DNA of 51,710 nucleotides, from positions 1-51,710 of the forward strand of contig DYEY01000017.1 of the NCBI GenBank assembly GCA_020725465.1. Reading direction: 5' to 3'. The DNA is from Dethiobacter sp. (lineage in GTDB: Bacteria > Bacillota > Dethiobacteria > Dethiobacterales > Dethiobacteraceae). Within the stretch, counting starts at the first letter, position 1. Each line of letters begins with the position of its first letter. Positions 43,960-51,710 of this stretch are shown piece after piece. A model generated the notes under the pieces. The model was not told where the DNA came from and did not search any database. It saw only the letters and a list, made by a program, of their open reading frames with translations. A program made the translations under genes and the position numbers.

Positions 43960-46596
43960 TCACTTCCGTTGCAGCTTAATTTTGGTCATATCAAGCCAGT
44001 TAGGTCCGGCCTTGACATCAACGGTGAGGGGGACTTTGAGGGCAAAAGCCTCCTCCATCAGCGCCCTGATGCCCGACGCCGCCTCTTCCAGTATTTCTTC
44101 CGCCACCGTAAAGAGCAGTTCATCGTGCACCTGCAGGATCATGTGCGCTTCACCCCTGAGGGAGGGGAGATAGCGGTCCACCCGCAGCATGGCCAGCTTG
44201 ATGATATCGGCAGCGGACCCCTGGATGGGGGTATTCATAGCCGTCCGCTCGGCAAAACTGCGCCGGGCAAAATTCTTACTGTTGATTTCAGGCAGGCAGC
44301 GCCTCCTGTTTAATATGGTTGTCACGTACCCATGCTGCCTGGCAAAGGAAATCACGTCGCTGAAGTAGCGGCTCACCGCCGGGTAACGTTCCAGGTACCG
44401 TTCGATGTAGGTTTTGGCTTCCTGGCGGCTGATGCCGAGCTGGCGGGACAGTCCGTAATCGCTGATGCCGTAGATGATGCCAAAGTTAACCGCCTTGGCC
44501 CGGTCGCGCAACTCCCCGGTAACCTGCTCCGGCGGTATGGCGAAGACCTCTGCCGCGGTGCGGCGGTGGATATCTTCTTCCTTCAGAAAGGAGGCGATAA
44601 GTGCCTCATCACCGGACAGGTGGGCAAGGATCCGAAGCTCAATCTGGGAATAGTCGGCGGACAAAAGAACCATGCCGTCACGCCCGGGCACAAAGGCGCG
44701 GCGTATCTTTCTGCCTTCTTCAAGGCGGCTTGGGATATTCTGGAGGTTGGGTTCGGTACTGCTGAGGCGGCCGGTAGCAGTAACCGTCTGTTTGAAAGTG
44801 GTGTGTACCCGTCCGCCCTTCCCGGCCAACCGTTGCAGTCCCTCCAGGTATGTGCCAAGCAGTTTGCCAAGCATTCTGTACTCCAGGATTTTCCTCACCA
44901 CTTGGTGGTACTCCGCCAGTTCTTCCAGCACCCCGGCATCGGTGGAAAAGCCGGTCTTGGTTTTTTTCAGGGCGGGCAGCCCCATTTCCTCAAACAGCAC
45001 CACGGCCAGCTGTTTTGGCGAGTTAATATTAAATTCATGGCCGGCCAGTGAGTAAATTTCCTGTTCCAGGGCTGACATCCGGCAAGAGGTTTCAGCGTGC
45101 AGGCGCTTTAGTTCCTCCAGGTCCACCGCCACCCCCTCCCGCTCCATCCGCGCCAGGACGCCGGACAGCGGCAGTTCCAGGTCATGGTAGAGATGGTCCA
45201 GCTTAAGCTCCGCCATTTTTTGCGCAAGGACCGGGTAAAGGTCAAACAAGGCACGGGCACAGGCGCAGGCAAATTCCCACTCCTCCTGTTGCTGTGCGCC
45301 ACGTGCCGGCGGGGGCGGCAGCGTCCGCTCCAGGTATACCTGCGACAGCTTTTCCGGTTCGTAGCTGCTTTGCAGGGGGTCCAGCAGGTAAGCCGCCAGC
45401 GCAGCGTCCTGAATCTCCCCGGCCGGTTCGCGGCCGAACAGCCGCACGCAATGGTTGCGCCAGGCTTTGGCATCGCCTGTCAACAACTGTATTGCCGGGT
45501 CCAGCAGGGTACCGGCAGCGGCAGGCAGGCTTGCCCGTGGCACGAGAAAGGTCTCCCCGGAAAGGGCAACGGCGATACCGGTGAGCTCCTGCTGCCAGGA
45601 CAGACCGGCGGGAAAGGGGAAAACAGCACAGTTTTTTTCCTGCTGCAGCATTTCCAGCAGACTGTACAGGCTGTCACGGCACTGCACCGGGCGAAATTTT
45701 TCTGTTTCGGCTTTGGCCACAGGCCGGGCCTCCTCAGCGGGCAGCCGGGCCAGCAGGCTATTAAACTCCAGCTCTGCAAACAGGCGGCGAAGCCTGCCTG
45801 TGTCCTGCGCCCCGCGCCGGAAATCCTCCAGGTCGAAAGCAATGGGCATATCGGTGACAATGGTAGCCAGGCGGCGGCAGAAGTAGGCGGTCTCACGGTT
45901 TTTTTCCAGGGTCTCCCGCAGTTTGCCGCCGATTTTGTCAAGGTTGGCGAATATGCCGTCCAGGTCGCCGTACTCCTTAAGCAGCTTGACCGCCGTTTTC
46001 TCGCCGATACCGGGAACGCCCGGGATGTTGTCAGAGGCATCTCCTTTCAGAGCCTTATAGTCGATAAACTGGGCGGCGCTGAGGCCGAAACGTTCACGCA
46101 GCGTTTCCCGGTCATACCTTTCCACCTGGGTTATGCCCCTGCGGGTATAAATAACCTCCGCCGGCAGGTCTACCAGCTGAAAAAGGTCGGCGTCACCGGT
46201 GACAATGACAGTATGCAACCCCGCCGCATTGGCAAGCCGGGAAAGGGTGCCAATCAGGTCGTCTGCTTCATAACCGTCTGTTTCCACCACCCTGATACCA
46301 AGCCCGCTCAGGACGTCCCTGACGCTTGCCATTTGCCCCGACAGCTCATCCGGCGTCTCTTCCCGCTTCGCTTTATACTGCCCGTACTCCAGATGCCGGA
46401 AGGTGGGAGCAGCCTTGTCAAAAGCCACCGCCACATAGCCCGGGTTTTCCTCCTGCAGCAGTTTCAGCAGCATGTTGGTAAAACCGTAGACCGCATTGGT
46501 ATAAAGGCCCTGTTTCGTCTGCAGCAGCGGCAAGGCAAAAAAAGACCGGTAAACCAGGCTGCTGCCGTCCACGAGCAGGATTTTGTCCCGCGCCAT
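43960..46596 (-). CDS. polA: DNA polymerase I
   Basis: An 878-residue polymerase for repair and Okazaki-fragment maturation. The N-terminal 5'-3' exonuclease domain has LLVDGSSLVYRSFFALP and TDGYEADDLIGTL. The middle 3'-5' exonuclease domain lacks the DxE metal motif (FPFPAGLSW instead), so proofreading is probably absent. Polymerase motifs are LLSADYSQIELRILAHLSG (A), AKAVNFGIIYGISDYGL (B) and LQVHDELLF (C). The ATG at 46596 follows AGGAGG and begins family homology. Confidence 0.96.
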   Translation of the reverse strand: MARDKILLVDGSSLVYRSFFALPLLQTKQGLYTNAVYGFTNMLLKLLQEENPGYVAVAFDKAAPTFRHLEYGQYKAKREETPDELSGQMASVRDVLSGLGIRVVETDGYEADDLIGTLSRLANAAGLHTVIVTGDADLFQLVDLPAEVIYTRRGITQVERYDRETLRERFGLSAAQFIDYKALKGDASDNIPGVPGIGEKTAVKLLKEYGDLDGIFANLDKIGGKLRETLEKNRETAYFCRRLATIVTDMPIAFDLEDFRRGAQDTGRLRRLFAELEFNSLLARLPAEEARPVAKAETEKFRPVQCRDSLYSLLEMLQQEKNCAVFPFPAGLSWQQELTGIAVALSGETFLVPRASLPAAAGTLLDPAIQLLTGDAKAWRNHCVRLFGREPAGEIQDAALAAYLLDPLQSSYEPEKLSQVYLERTLPPPPARGAQQQEEWEFACACARALFDLYPVLAQKMAELKLDHLYHDLELPLSGVLARMEREGVAVDLEELKRLHAETSCRMSALEQEIYSLAGHEFNINSPKQLAVVLFEEMGLPALKKTKTGFSTDAGVLEELAEYHQVVRKILEYRMLGKLLGTYLEGLQRLAGKGGRVHTTFKQTVTATGRLSSTEPNLQNIPSRLEEGRKIRRAFVPGRDGMVLLSADYSQIELRILAHLSGDEALIASFLKEEDIHRRTAAEVFAIPPEQVTGELRDRAKAVNFGIIYGISDYGLSRQLGISRQEAKTYIERYLERYPAVSRYFSDVISFARQHGYVTTILNRRRCLPEINSKNFARRSFAERTAMNTPIQGSAADIIKLAMLRVDRYLPSLRGEAHMILQVHDELLFTVAEEILEEAASGIRALMEEAFALKVPLTVDVKAGPNWLDMTKIKLQRK

Positions 46597-46597
46597 T

Positions 46598-47236
46598 TCA
46601 GGTGAGCCTCCTTTCCCTGGCAGCCTGTATGGCCAGCAAGACAAAAACCGGAATCAGCAGTAGGTTGTAAAGGAAGAACCAGAGGGCATTCAGGCGGCGC
46701 GGCTCTCTTTCGTAACCGGCTGGCGAGCCGTAATCATGCTCCGCGGTTGCTACGGCCAAATTGTCCCCGGCATCCGTATCAATTGTTTCTTCGTTTATGT
46801 CCGGGGCGGCGGCCAACTTCATTCTCTCCTCCGCTGGTGGGGCGTCTGCCATGGGTGAGCTCTTCATTGGGCGCTCCCCGCTGAAAAGCTGTATGCCAGC
46901 ACCTCCTGCCGGCGGGCGCACCATGGCCAGGTTGCCCGTCACCAGAATGACGAAGACGGCGGCAGCGGCCACCGCTTTGGGCAGCCGCAACGCAAAACGA
47001 CGGGCTGCAGGCGTCTTTTCTTTCTCCAGCCGGGCCAGCACCCTGTTCCGCAGGTCAGGCGGTGGCACCACCTCTTTTGCCCTTTTCAGCCAGGCCAGGG
47101 TGGCCTTTAATTCTTCCACTTCACTGCGGCATTGGCTGCATGCGCCGAGGTGGGACGTGAAAGCTCCGGCGCGGTCGCTGTCCGGATCGCCGTCCAGGTA
47201 TTCACAGATGCGTTCCCTGAAATTTTGGCAGTTCAT
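46598..47236 (-). CDS. Membrane anti-sigma factor with zinc-finger (ZAS) domain
   Basis: Partner of the ECF sigma factor encoded directly upstream (ATGA overlap). The N-terminal ZAS motif is H29-x3-C33-x2-C36 (HLGACSQC). A membrane segment lies at about 87-106 (VAAAAVFVILVTGNLAMV). The external region is low in complexity, and a second membrane segment at about 182-204 is near the C-terminus, so both ends may be cytoplasmic, unlike single-pass RsiW. Release is likely to need proteolysis; the window encodes RseP and a PrsW-type protease, but a direct link is inference. The polA start follows after one base. Confidence 0.85.
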   Translation of the reverse strand: MNCQNFRERICEYLDGDPDSDRAGAFTSHLGACSQCRSEVEELKATLAWLKRAKEVVPPPDLRNRVLARLEKEKTPAARRFALRLPKAVAAAAVFVILVTGNLAMVRPPAGGAGIQLFSGERPMKSSPMADAPPAEERMKLAAAPDINEETIDTDAGDNLAVATAEHDYGSPAGYEREPRRLNALWFFLYNLLLIPVFVLLAIQAARERRLT

Positions 47237-47859
47237 AGCCCCACCCCCCTTTTTTCTTTTAGATGCAAAACCCGCCCCAAATGTTCCTCTTTTTTCAGAT
47301 AAATATCGCGCAATCCGGCACGGGCCCGGTTCAGCCTGGATTTTACCGTACCCATTTTCATTCCCAGCACCGACGCCATCTCTTCGTAACTGTACCCTTC
47401 CAGGTCCCGCATAACCAGCACCAGCCGCTGCTCAGCAGGCAAAAGGTTAAGCAGCGCCCTGATTTCTGCCTGTTCCTCGGCCTTCTCGGCGCAAGCCAGC
47501 GGGTCGGGCGTGTCCCCCGCCACCTCCGGTGTCATTTCTCCTTCGCCGGTATCCACCGGCCTGTCCAGGGAAACCAGTGCCGGCCGGCTGGCCTTTCGCC
47601 GCCGCTCATCCAGGCAGGTATTGGTCACAATCCGGAAAAGCCAGGTGGAAAAGGAAGAGCGTCCGTGAAATGACGGCAGGGCACGGTAAGCCTTGATAAA
47701 TGCTTCCTGGGCCAGGTCAGCGGCATCGTCCGGGTCGCGTGACATCCGGTAGCACAGGGAATATACTTTTTTTTCGTAGCGGACCATAAGCTCATCAAAA
47801 GCTGAAAGGTCGCCGCCCTGGCAGCGCCTGACCAGTTCCGTCTCGTCCGAGCTCCGCAT
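47233..47859 (-). CDS. ECF RNA polymerase sigma factor (SigW/RpoE type)
   Basis: A 208-residue extracytoplasmic-function sigma factor. Region 2 shows FDELMVRYEKKVYSLCYRM, DAADLAQEAFIKAYRAL and FSTWLFRIVTNTCLDERRR. Region 4 shows LPAEQRLVLVMRDLEGYSYE and GMKMGTVKSRLNRARAGLR. The gene lies 25 bp after ribH with its own AGGTGAGGGG ribosome site and no terminator between, so it is at least partly read from the riboflavin operon. No SigW-type autoregulated promoter was recognised in the short gap. Confidence 0.92.
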   Translation of the reverse strand: MRSSDETELVRRCQGGDLSAFDELMVRYEKKVYSLCYRMSRDPDDAADLAQEAFIKAYRALPSFHGRSSFSTWLFRIVTNTCLDERRRKASRPALVSLDRPVDTGEGEMTPEVAGDTPDPLACAEKAEEQAEIRALLNLLPAEQRLVLVMRDLEGYSYEEMASVLGMKMGTVKSRLNRARAGLRDIYLKKEEHLGRVLHLKEKRGVGL

Positions 47860-47884
47860 CCCCTCACCTGCTTCCTGAAATCCT

Positions 47885-48352
47885 TCAGCTTATTTTTCTT
47901 GCCAGATCCGCCATCTCAATGGCACTGAGCGCCGCGTCCCATCCTTTATTGCCGGCCTTGGTGCCGGCACGCTCAATTGCCTGCTCCAGGGTGTCGGAGG
48001 TGATAACACCAAAAATAACTGGTACCCCGGTATCCAGGCTTACCTTGGCGATCCCCTTGGCCACTTCAGCCGCCACATATTCAAAATGAGGCGTGCTACC
48101 TCTGATAACGGCGCCCAGGCAGATTACAGCGTCGTATTTGCCGCTTTGCGCCAGCTTCTGGGCCACCAGCGGGATTTCAAACGCTCCGGGTACCCAGGCT
48201 ACCGTAATATTTTCCTCCGCCGCCTCGTGTCTCTTTAAGGCGTCCAGGCAGGCTGAAAGCAGCTTGCTGGAGATAAATTCATTAAACCTTCCCACCACTG
48301 CGGCAAACCTGTAATCCCTGGCTATCAGCCGTCCTTCCAGTACTTTTGTCAT
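47885..48352 (-). CDS. ribH: 6,7-dimethyl-8-ribityllumazine synthase
   Basis: RibH condenses 5-amino-6-ribitylaminouracil with dihydroxybutanone phosphate to form lumazine. The 155-residue protein has [54 protein letters not shown] and [20 protein letters not shown]. It is the last riboflavin gene of the operon, 13 bp after ribBA. Confidence 0.97.
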   Translation of the reverse strand: MTKVLEGRLIARDYRFAAVVGRFNEFISSKLLSACLDALKRHEAAEENITVAWVPGAFEIPLVAQKLAQSGKYDAVICLGAVIRGSTPHFEYVAAEVAKGIAKVSLDTGVPVIFGVITSDTLEQAIERAGTKAGNKGWDAALSAIEMADLARKIS

Positions 48353-48365
48353 TGCTGGTTCCCCC

Positions 48366-49595
48366 TTACGGTAATTTTTTCAGGGTCTGACTCAGGCAGC
48401 GGGTGCCTAACATGTGCCCCATCTTCCTCTGCTTGGTCTTCAGGTATTCCTGGTTAAACTCACAGGCCGGGATTTCCAGCGGCACACGGTCGACGATGCT
48501 TAACCCATACCCTTCCAACCCCTTTATCTTACGGGGATTGTTGGTAAGTAGCCGGATTTTGCGCACGCCCAGGTCCACCAGTATCTGTGCGCCCACGCCA
48601 TAGTCACGCAGGTCCGGAGCAAAACCCAGTTCTTCATTGGCCTCAACCGTATCTTTCCCCTGGTCCTGGAGGGCATAAGCCTTTATCTTGTTGACAAAGC
48701 CGATACCCCTGCCTTCCTGGCGCATGTAAACAAGCACGCCTCTGCCTTCATCGTTGATCATCTTCAGTGCCTGCGCCAGCTGTGCCCCGCAGTCGCAGCG
48801 CAGTGAATTAAAAACGTCTCCGGTCATGCATTCCGAGTGTACCCTTACCAGCACCTGGTCATCCGGGAGGATATCACCTTTGACCAACGCCAGGTGTTCC
48901 AGGTTGTCCACACTGTTTTCATACGCCACCACCTTAAATACACCAAAACGGGTGGGCAGGGTGGCTTCCGCCGCCCGGTATACCAGTTTTTCCTTTTGCA
49001 TGCGGTACCGTATCAGGTCGGCAATGGTAATAATCTTCAGGCCGTGCATCCGGGCATACTCAATGAGTTGAGGTACCCTGGCCATGGTACCGTCTTCATT
49101 CATTATCTCGCATATAACACCGGCGGGGTAAAGGCCGGAAAGCACTGCCAGGTCCACGGCGGCTTCTGTATGACCGGCGCGGCGCAGCACCCCTCCCTCT
49201 TTGGCAATAAGGGGAAAGATGTGCCCGGGACGGCGCAGGTCATCGGGACGCGTGGCCGGGTCAACCAGTTTTCTGATAGTTAACGCTCTCTCCGCCGCTG
49301 AGATGCCGGTGGCGGTCCCGGCGGCGTCAACGGAGACGGTAAAGGCCGTTCCGTGGGCGTCAGTATTTCTGGTTACCATCAGTGGTATTTCCAGCTCTCG
49401 CGCCCGTTGTGCCGTGATGGGCACACAGATAAGGCCGCAGGCATACCTGGCCATGAAGTTTATGCTTTCGGTGTTGACCAGGGAGGCTGCCATCACCAGG
49501 TCGCCTTCATTTTCACGGTCCTCGTCGTCCACCACTATTATCATCTTGCCCTGTTGCAGGTCACTGATGGCCTCGCTTATGGTGTTAAAGGACAC
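48366..49595 (-). CDS. ribBA: Bifunctional DHBP synthase / GTP cyclohydrolase II
   Basis: A 409-residue fusion that makes dihydroxybutanone phosphate from ribulose 5-phosphate (N-terminal half) and opens GTP (C-terminal half). [15 protein letters not shown] (about 22-36) and [13 protein letters not shown] mark RibB. The zinc site [20 protein letters not shown] (about 254-273) and [13 protein letters not shown] mark RibA. It lies between ribE and ribH. Confidence 0.97.
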   Translation of the reverse strand: MSFNTISEAISDLQQGKMIIVVDDEDRENEGDLVMAASLVNTESINFMARYACGLICVPITAQRARELEIPLMVTRNTDAHGTAFTVSVDAAGTATGISAAERALTIRKLVDPATRPDDLRRPGHIFPLIAKEGGVLRRAGHTEAAVDLAVLSGLYPAGVICEIMNEDGTMARVPQLIEYARMHGLKIITIADLIRYRMQKEKLVYRAAEATLPTRFGVFKVVAYENSVDNLEHLALVKGDILPDDQVLVRVHSECMTGDVFNSLRCDCGAQLAQALKMINDEGRGVLVYMRQEGRGIGFVNKIKAYALQDQGKDTVEANEELGFAPDLRDYGVGAQILVDLGVRKIRLLTNNPRKIKGLEGYGLSIVDRVPLEIPACEFNQEYLKTKQRKMGHMLGTRCLSQTLKKLP

Positions 49596-49608
49596 TTCAG
49601 TTCACTCC

Positions 49609-50259
49609 TTATTGTATAAAGCCGGTGGCTTTGAGAAAATCCATGCTGATGTCTTTGTGCCGGGCTTCCTGGCAGGCGCTAAGCAGCCGGTCCACATACT
49701 TGCCGATCATGTCGTTTTCCAGGTTTACCGTATCGCCCGTTTTGCGGTAGCCCAATGTGGTCTCCAGCGCAGTGTGGGGGATCACAGAGACGGAAAAAGT
49801 GTCCCGGTCAACGGTGGCCACTGTCAGCGAAATACCGTCCACAGCCACGCTGCCCTTGGGAACAAGCAGCCGGAGCACCTCCGGCTGGGCGGAAAAATGA
49901 AAGATGATGGCATTGCCCTCGTTATATTTTTCCCGCACTTTGCCGGTACCGTCGATATGTCCGCTTACCAGGTGACCACCCAGGCGGCCGCCCAGGGCCA
50001 GCGCCCTCTCCAGGTTTACCTGGTCGCCCGGCTTCAGGTACAGCAGGTTGGTCTTGCGCAGCGTTTCAGGCATAACGTCCGCGGTAAAAGAATGGCCGGA
50101 AAAAGAGGACACCGTCAGGCAGACCCCGTTTACCGCGATACTGTCGCCGAGCCGCACATCGGTCATAACTTTACGCGCCACTATTTTTATCCTGGCCGAT
50201 TCACCGCTGACCTCCAGCGCCCTTACTGTTCCCATTTCTTCCACAATGCCTGTAAACAC
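49609..50259 (-). CDS. ribE: Riboflavin synthase alpha subunit
   Basis: It dismutates two lumazine molecules to riboflavin and the pyrimidine precursor. The 216-residue protein starts MFTGIVEEMGTV and carries two homologous lumazine-binding halves (SIAVNGVCLTV and VAVDGISLTV). The start is GTG at 50259. It lies 12 bp after ribD. Confidence 0.96.
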   Translation of the reverse strand: MFTGIVEEMGTVRALEVSGESARIKIVARKVMTDVRLGDSIAVNGVCLTVSSFSGHSFTADVMPETLRKTNLLYLKPGDQVNLERALALGGRLGGHLVSGHIDGTGKVREKYNEGNAIIFHFSAQPEVLRLLVPKGSVAVDGISLTVATVDRDTFSVSVIPHTALETTLGYRKTGDTVNLENDMIGKYVDRLLSACQEARHKDISMDFLKATGFIQ

Positions 50260-50270
50260 AGCGTTCCCCC

Positions 50271-51365
50271 CTATTTTTTAATATACCCTGTCACCAGTAT
50301 ATCACAATCATAACGGCTGATCTCCACATCCCGGATCTGCCAGGCATCGCTTACCTGCGCCACACCCTCTCCGCCCACGGGGGAGGGTGCCTCGCTCCCC
50401 CCGAACATCAGCGGTGCTATAAAGAAGTGGACCTTGTCCACCAGTCCCGCGGCCAGCAGTGAATAATTAAGGGCACTTCCTCCCTCCACCAGCACCGAGG
50501 TGATCTGGCGCCTTCCCAGTTCCCGCAGCAATTCCGGCAGCGGCACCCTGCCGTCCGGGCCGGGCGGCAGCTCAATCAGCCCGGCGCCCGTATTTTTCAG
50601 CGCTTCCACTCGCTCCCGCGGTGCGGCCGAGGTTACCGCCAGCAGCGTCTGCAGGGGGTTTGCCAGTACAGAAGCAGTGAGCGGCGTCCTGGCCTGGCTA
50701 TCCACGATCACGCGCAGCGGATCCCGGCCATCTTCGGGCAAGCGCGTGGTAAGACGGGGATCATCGGCCAGCACCGTGCCGATTCCCACCATAATGGCAT
50801 CGTTAAAACGGCGCAGGCGGTGGCCGAATTCCCGTGAGCGCTCGCTTGAAATCCAGCGGGAAGCGCCGGTCCTGGTGGCTATTTTGCCGTCCAGGGTCAT
50901 AGCCGCTTTCATGGTAACAAACGGTACACCCGTGGTTATATATTTGACGTAGGCTTCGTTAAGACGGGCGGCTTTTTCCGCCAGGACGCCCGTTTTTACC
51001 CTGATATGGGCCTCTTTCAGCCTGGCGATACCCCGACCGTTGACCAGGGGGTTGGGGTCGGTCATGGCCACCACCACTTTGCGCACTCCGGCCGCAATGA
51101 TCCGCCCGGTGCAGGGAGGAGTTTTACCGGTATGCGAACAGGGTTCCAGGGTTACATAGAGCGTGGCGTTGCGTGCTTCCTCCCCCGCCGCCTCCAGGGC
51201 GTAAATTTCAGCGTGTGGCCCACCGGCCCGCTGGTGGTAACCGGTACCCACCACCTTGCCGTTTTTGACCAGGACCGCGCCCACCGCCGGATTGGGACTG
51301 GTATCACCCAAGCCCTGTGACGCCAGGTCCAGAGCAAGCCACATGTATCGCTCGTCCGCTTCCAT
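50271..51365 (-). CDS. ribD: Bifunctional riboflavin deaminase/reductase RibD
   Basis: RibD deaminates and then reduces the pyrimidine intermediate. The N-terminal deaminase zinc site is HAEIYALE with PCSHTGKTPPC; the C-terminal reductase domain includes TMKAAMTLDGKIA and SVLVEGGSALNYSLL. The ATG at 51365, behind AGAGAGGTG, gives 364 residues; the frame is open further to 51452 inside the gap and the rpe end. Only about 25 bp separate it from rpe, so no FMN riboswitch can lie directly before ribD. Confidence 0.96.
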   Translation of the reverse strand: MEADERYMWLALDLASQGLGDTSPNPAVGAVLVKNGKVVGTGYHQRAGGPHAEIYALEAAGEEARNATLYVTLEPCSHTGKTPPCTGRIIAAGVRKVVVAMTDPNPLVNGRGIARLKEAHIRVKTGVLAEKAARLNEAYVKYITTGVPFVTMKAAMTLDGKIATRTGASRWISSERSREFGHRLRRFNDAIMVGIGTVLADDPRLTTRLPEDGRDPLRVIVDSQARTPLTASVLANPLQTLLAVTSAAPRERVEALKNTGAGLIELPPGPDGRVPLPELLRELGRRQITSVLVEGGSALNYSLLAAGLVDKVHFFIAPLMFGGSEAPSPVGGEGVAQVSDAWQIRDVEISRYDCDILVTGYIKK

Positions 51366-51390
51366 CAGGTCACACCTCTCTGAATAGCAT

Positions 51391-51710
51391 TTAAACCATT
51401 CTTTTCCCGGTCTGCAGCATTTTGATGGCGGCAACAGCGTCAGGGGCGCCAAACACCGCCGTCCCCGCCACCAGCAGGGTGGCGCCGGCTGCTATCACCA
51501 GAGGCGCCGTATCCGGGTTAATACCGCCGTCCACTGCCAGTTCAACACGGCGTGCACCTATCATTTTCTTTACAACACGGATTTTTTCCAGGGCTGATGG
51601 TATAAATTCCTGCCCGCCGAAACCCGGGTTTACGCTCATCACCAGCACCAGGTCAATGTCGTCCAGAACGTATTCCAACACCTGGGGCGATGTGGCCGGG
51701 TTCAGGGCCA
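51391..51710 (-). CDS. rpe: Ribulose-phosphate 3-epimerase (3' part, cut by window end)
   Basis: The C-terminal 105 or so residues of the epimerase: [37 protein letters not shown] and AGTAVFG are family hallmarks. The gene continues beyond the right edge. It supplies and consumes ribulose 5-phosphate, the substrate of RibB encoded downstream, and appears to lead the riboflavin operon. Confidence 0.93.
   Translation of the reverse strand, partial: ALNPATSPQVLEYVLDDIDLVLVMSVNPGFGGQEFIPSALEKIRVVKKMIGARRVELAVDGGINPDTAPLVIAAGATLLVAGTAVFGAPDAVAAIKMLQTGKRMV

Noticed and set aside
45184-46605. Open frame of 473 codons on the plus strand opposite polA
   Set aside because: It is fully antisense to a well-conserved polA, has no recognisable domain and no ribosome site; long antisense frames are expected at this G+C.

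Overview
The window looks like a chromosomal stretch from a spore-forming, fairly G+C-rich member of the Clostridia (Peptococcaceae / Desulfotomaculum-Pelotomaculum type). Three things point there. The housekeeping gene order is the classic Firmicutes one (dprA-topA-trmFO-xerC-hslVU-codY; rpsB-tsf-pyrH-frr-uppS-cdsA-dxr-rseP; rimP-nusA-ylxR-ylxQ-infB-ylxP-rbfA-truB-ribF). Sporulation genes are present (an alpha/beta-type SASP and a YtaF-like protein). Redox and acyl-CoA genes typical of anaerobes are present too (multiheme cytochrome, CoA-transferase, radical-SAM aminomutase). TTG and GTG starts are very common. No rRNA, tRNA or CRISPR array was seen.

Layout, mostly transcribed on the minus strand, so the right-hand genes are upstream. 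51.7-42.4 kb: riboflavin operon (rpe partial, ribD, ribE, ribBA, ribH), running into an ECF sigma/anti-sigma pair, polA, mutM and ytaF. 42.3-40.4 kb: a two-subunit CoA-transferase behind a sigma-54 (-24/-12) promoter. 40.3-30.5 kb: an accessory region built around a nickel/peptide ABC transporter. 30.4-26.4 kb: an isocitrate dehydrogenase-type gene, an SASP gene, a polysaccharide-deacetylase lipoprotein and a glutamate 2,3-aminomutase-type radical SAM enzyme. 26.2-17.9 kb: the dprA-to-codY operon, whose promoter overlaps a consensus Gram-positive SOS box. 17.8-8.2 kb: a small membrane protein, then rpsB-tsf, pyrH-frr, a PASTA-like mini-protein, a ferredoxin, uppS-cdsA-dxr-rseP-ispG and a glycosyltransferase. 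8.1-0.1 kb: the rimP-to-ribF translation/RNA operon.

The most unusual part is 30.5-40.3 kb. The five genes of one Dpp/Nik-type transporter are present exactly once as intact genes, but they lie in three separate blocks: permease C; ATPases D+E; binding protein + permease B. Each block is flanked by degraded ends of the neighbouring transporter genes it should have had. This is best read as three old operon copies that lost complementary genes, so that together they still make one transporter. The spaces between blocks hold plus-strand genes for intramembrane proteases (a PrsW-type protein with an AT-rich partner gene, and a CPBP/Abi protein) and a minus-strand pentaheme c-type cytochrome lipoprotein.

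All functional calls come from reading motifs and gene order by eye. No database search or computation was run.
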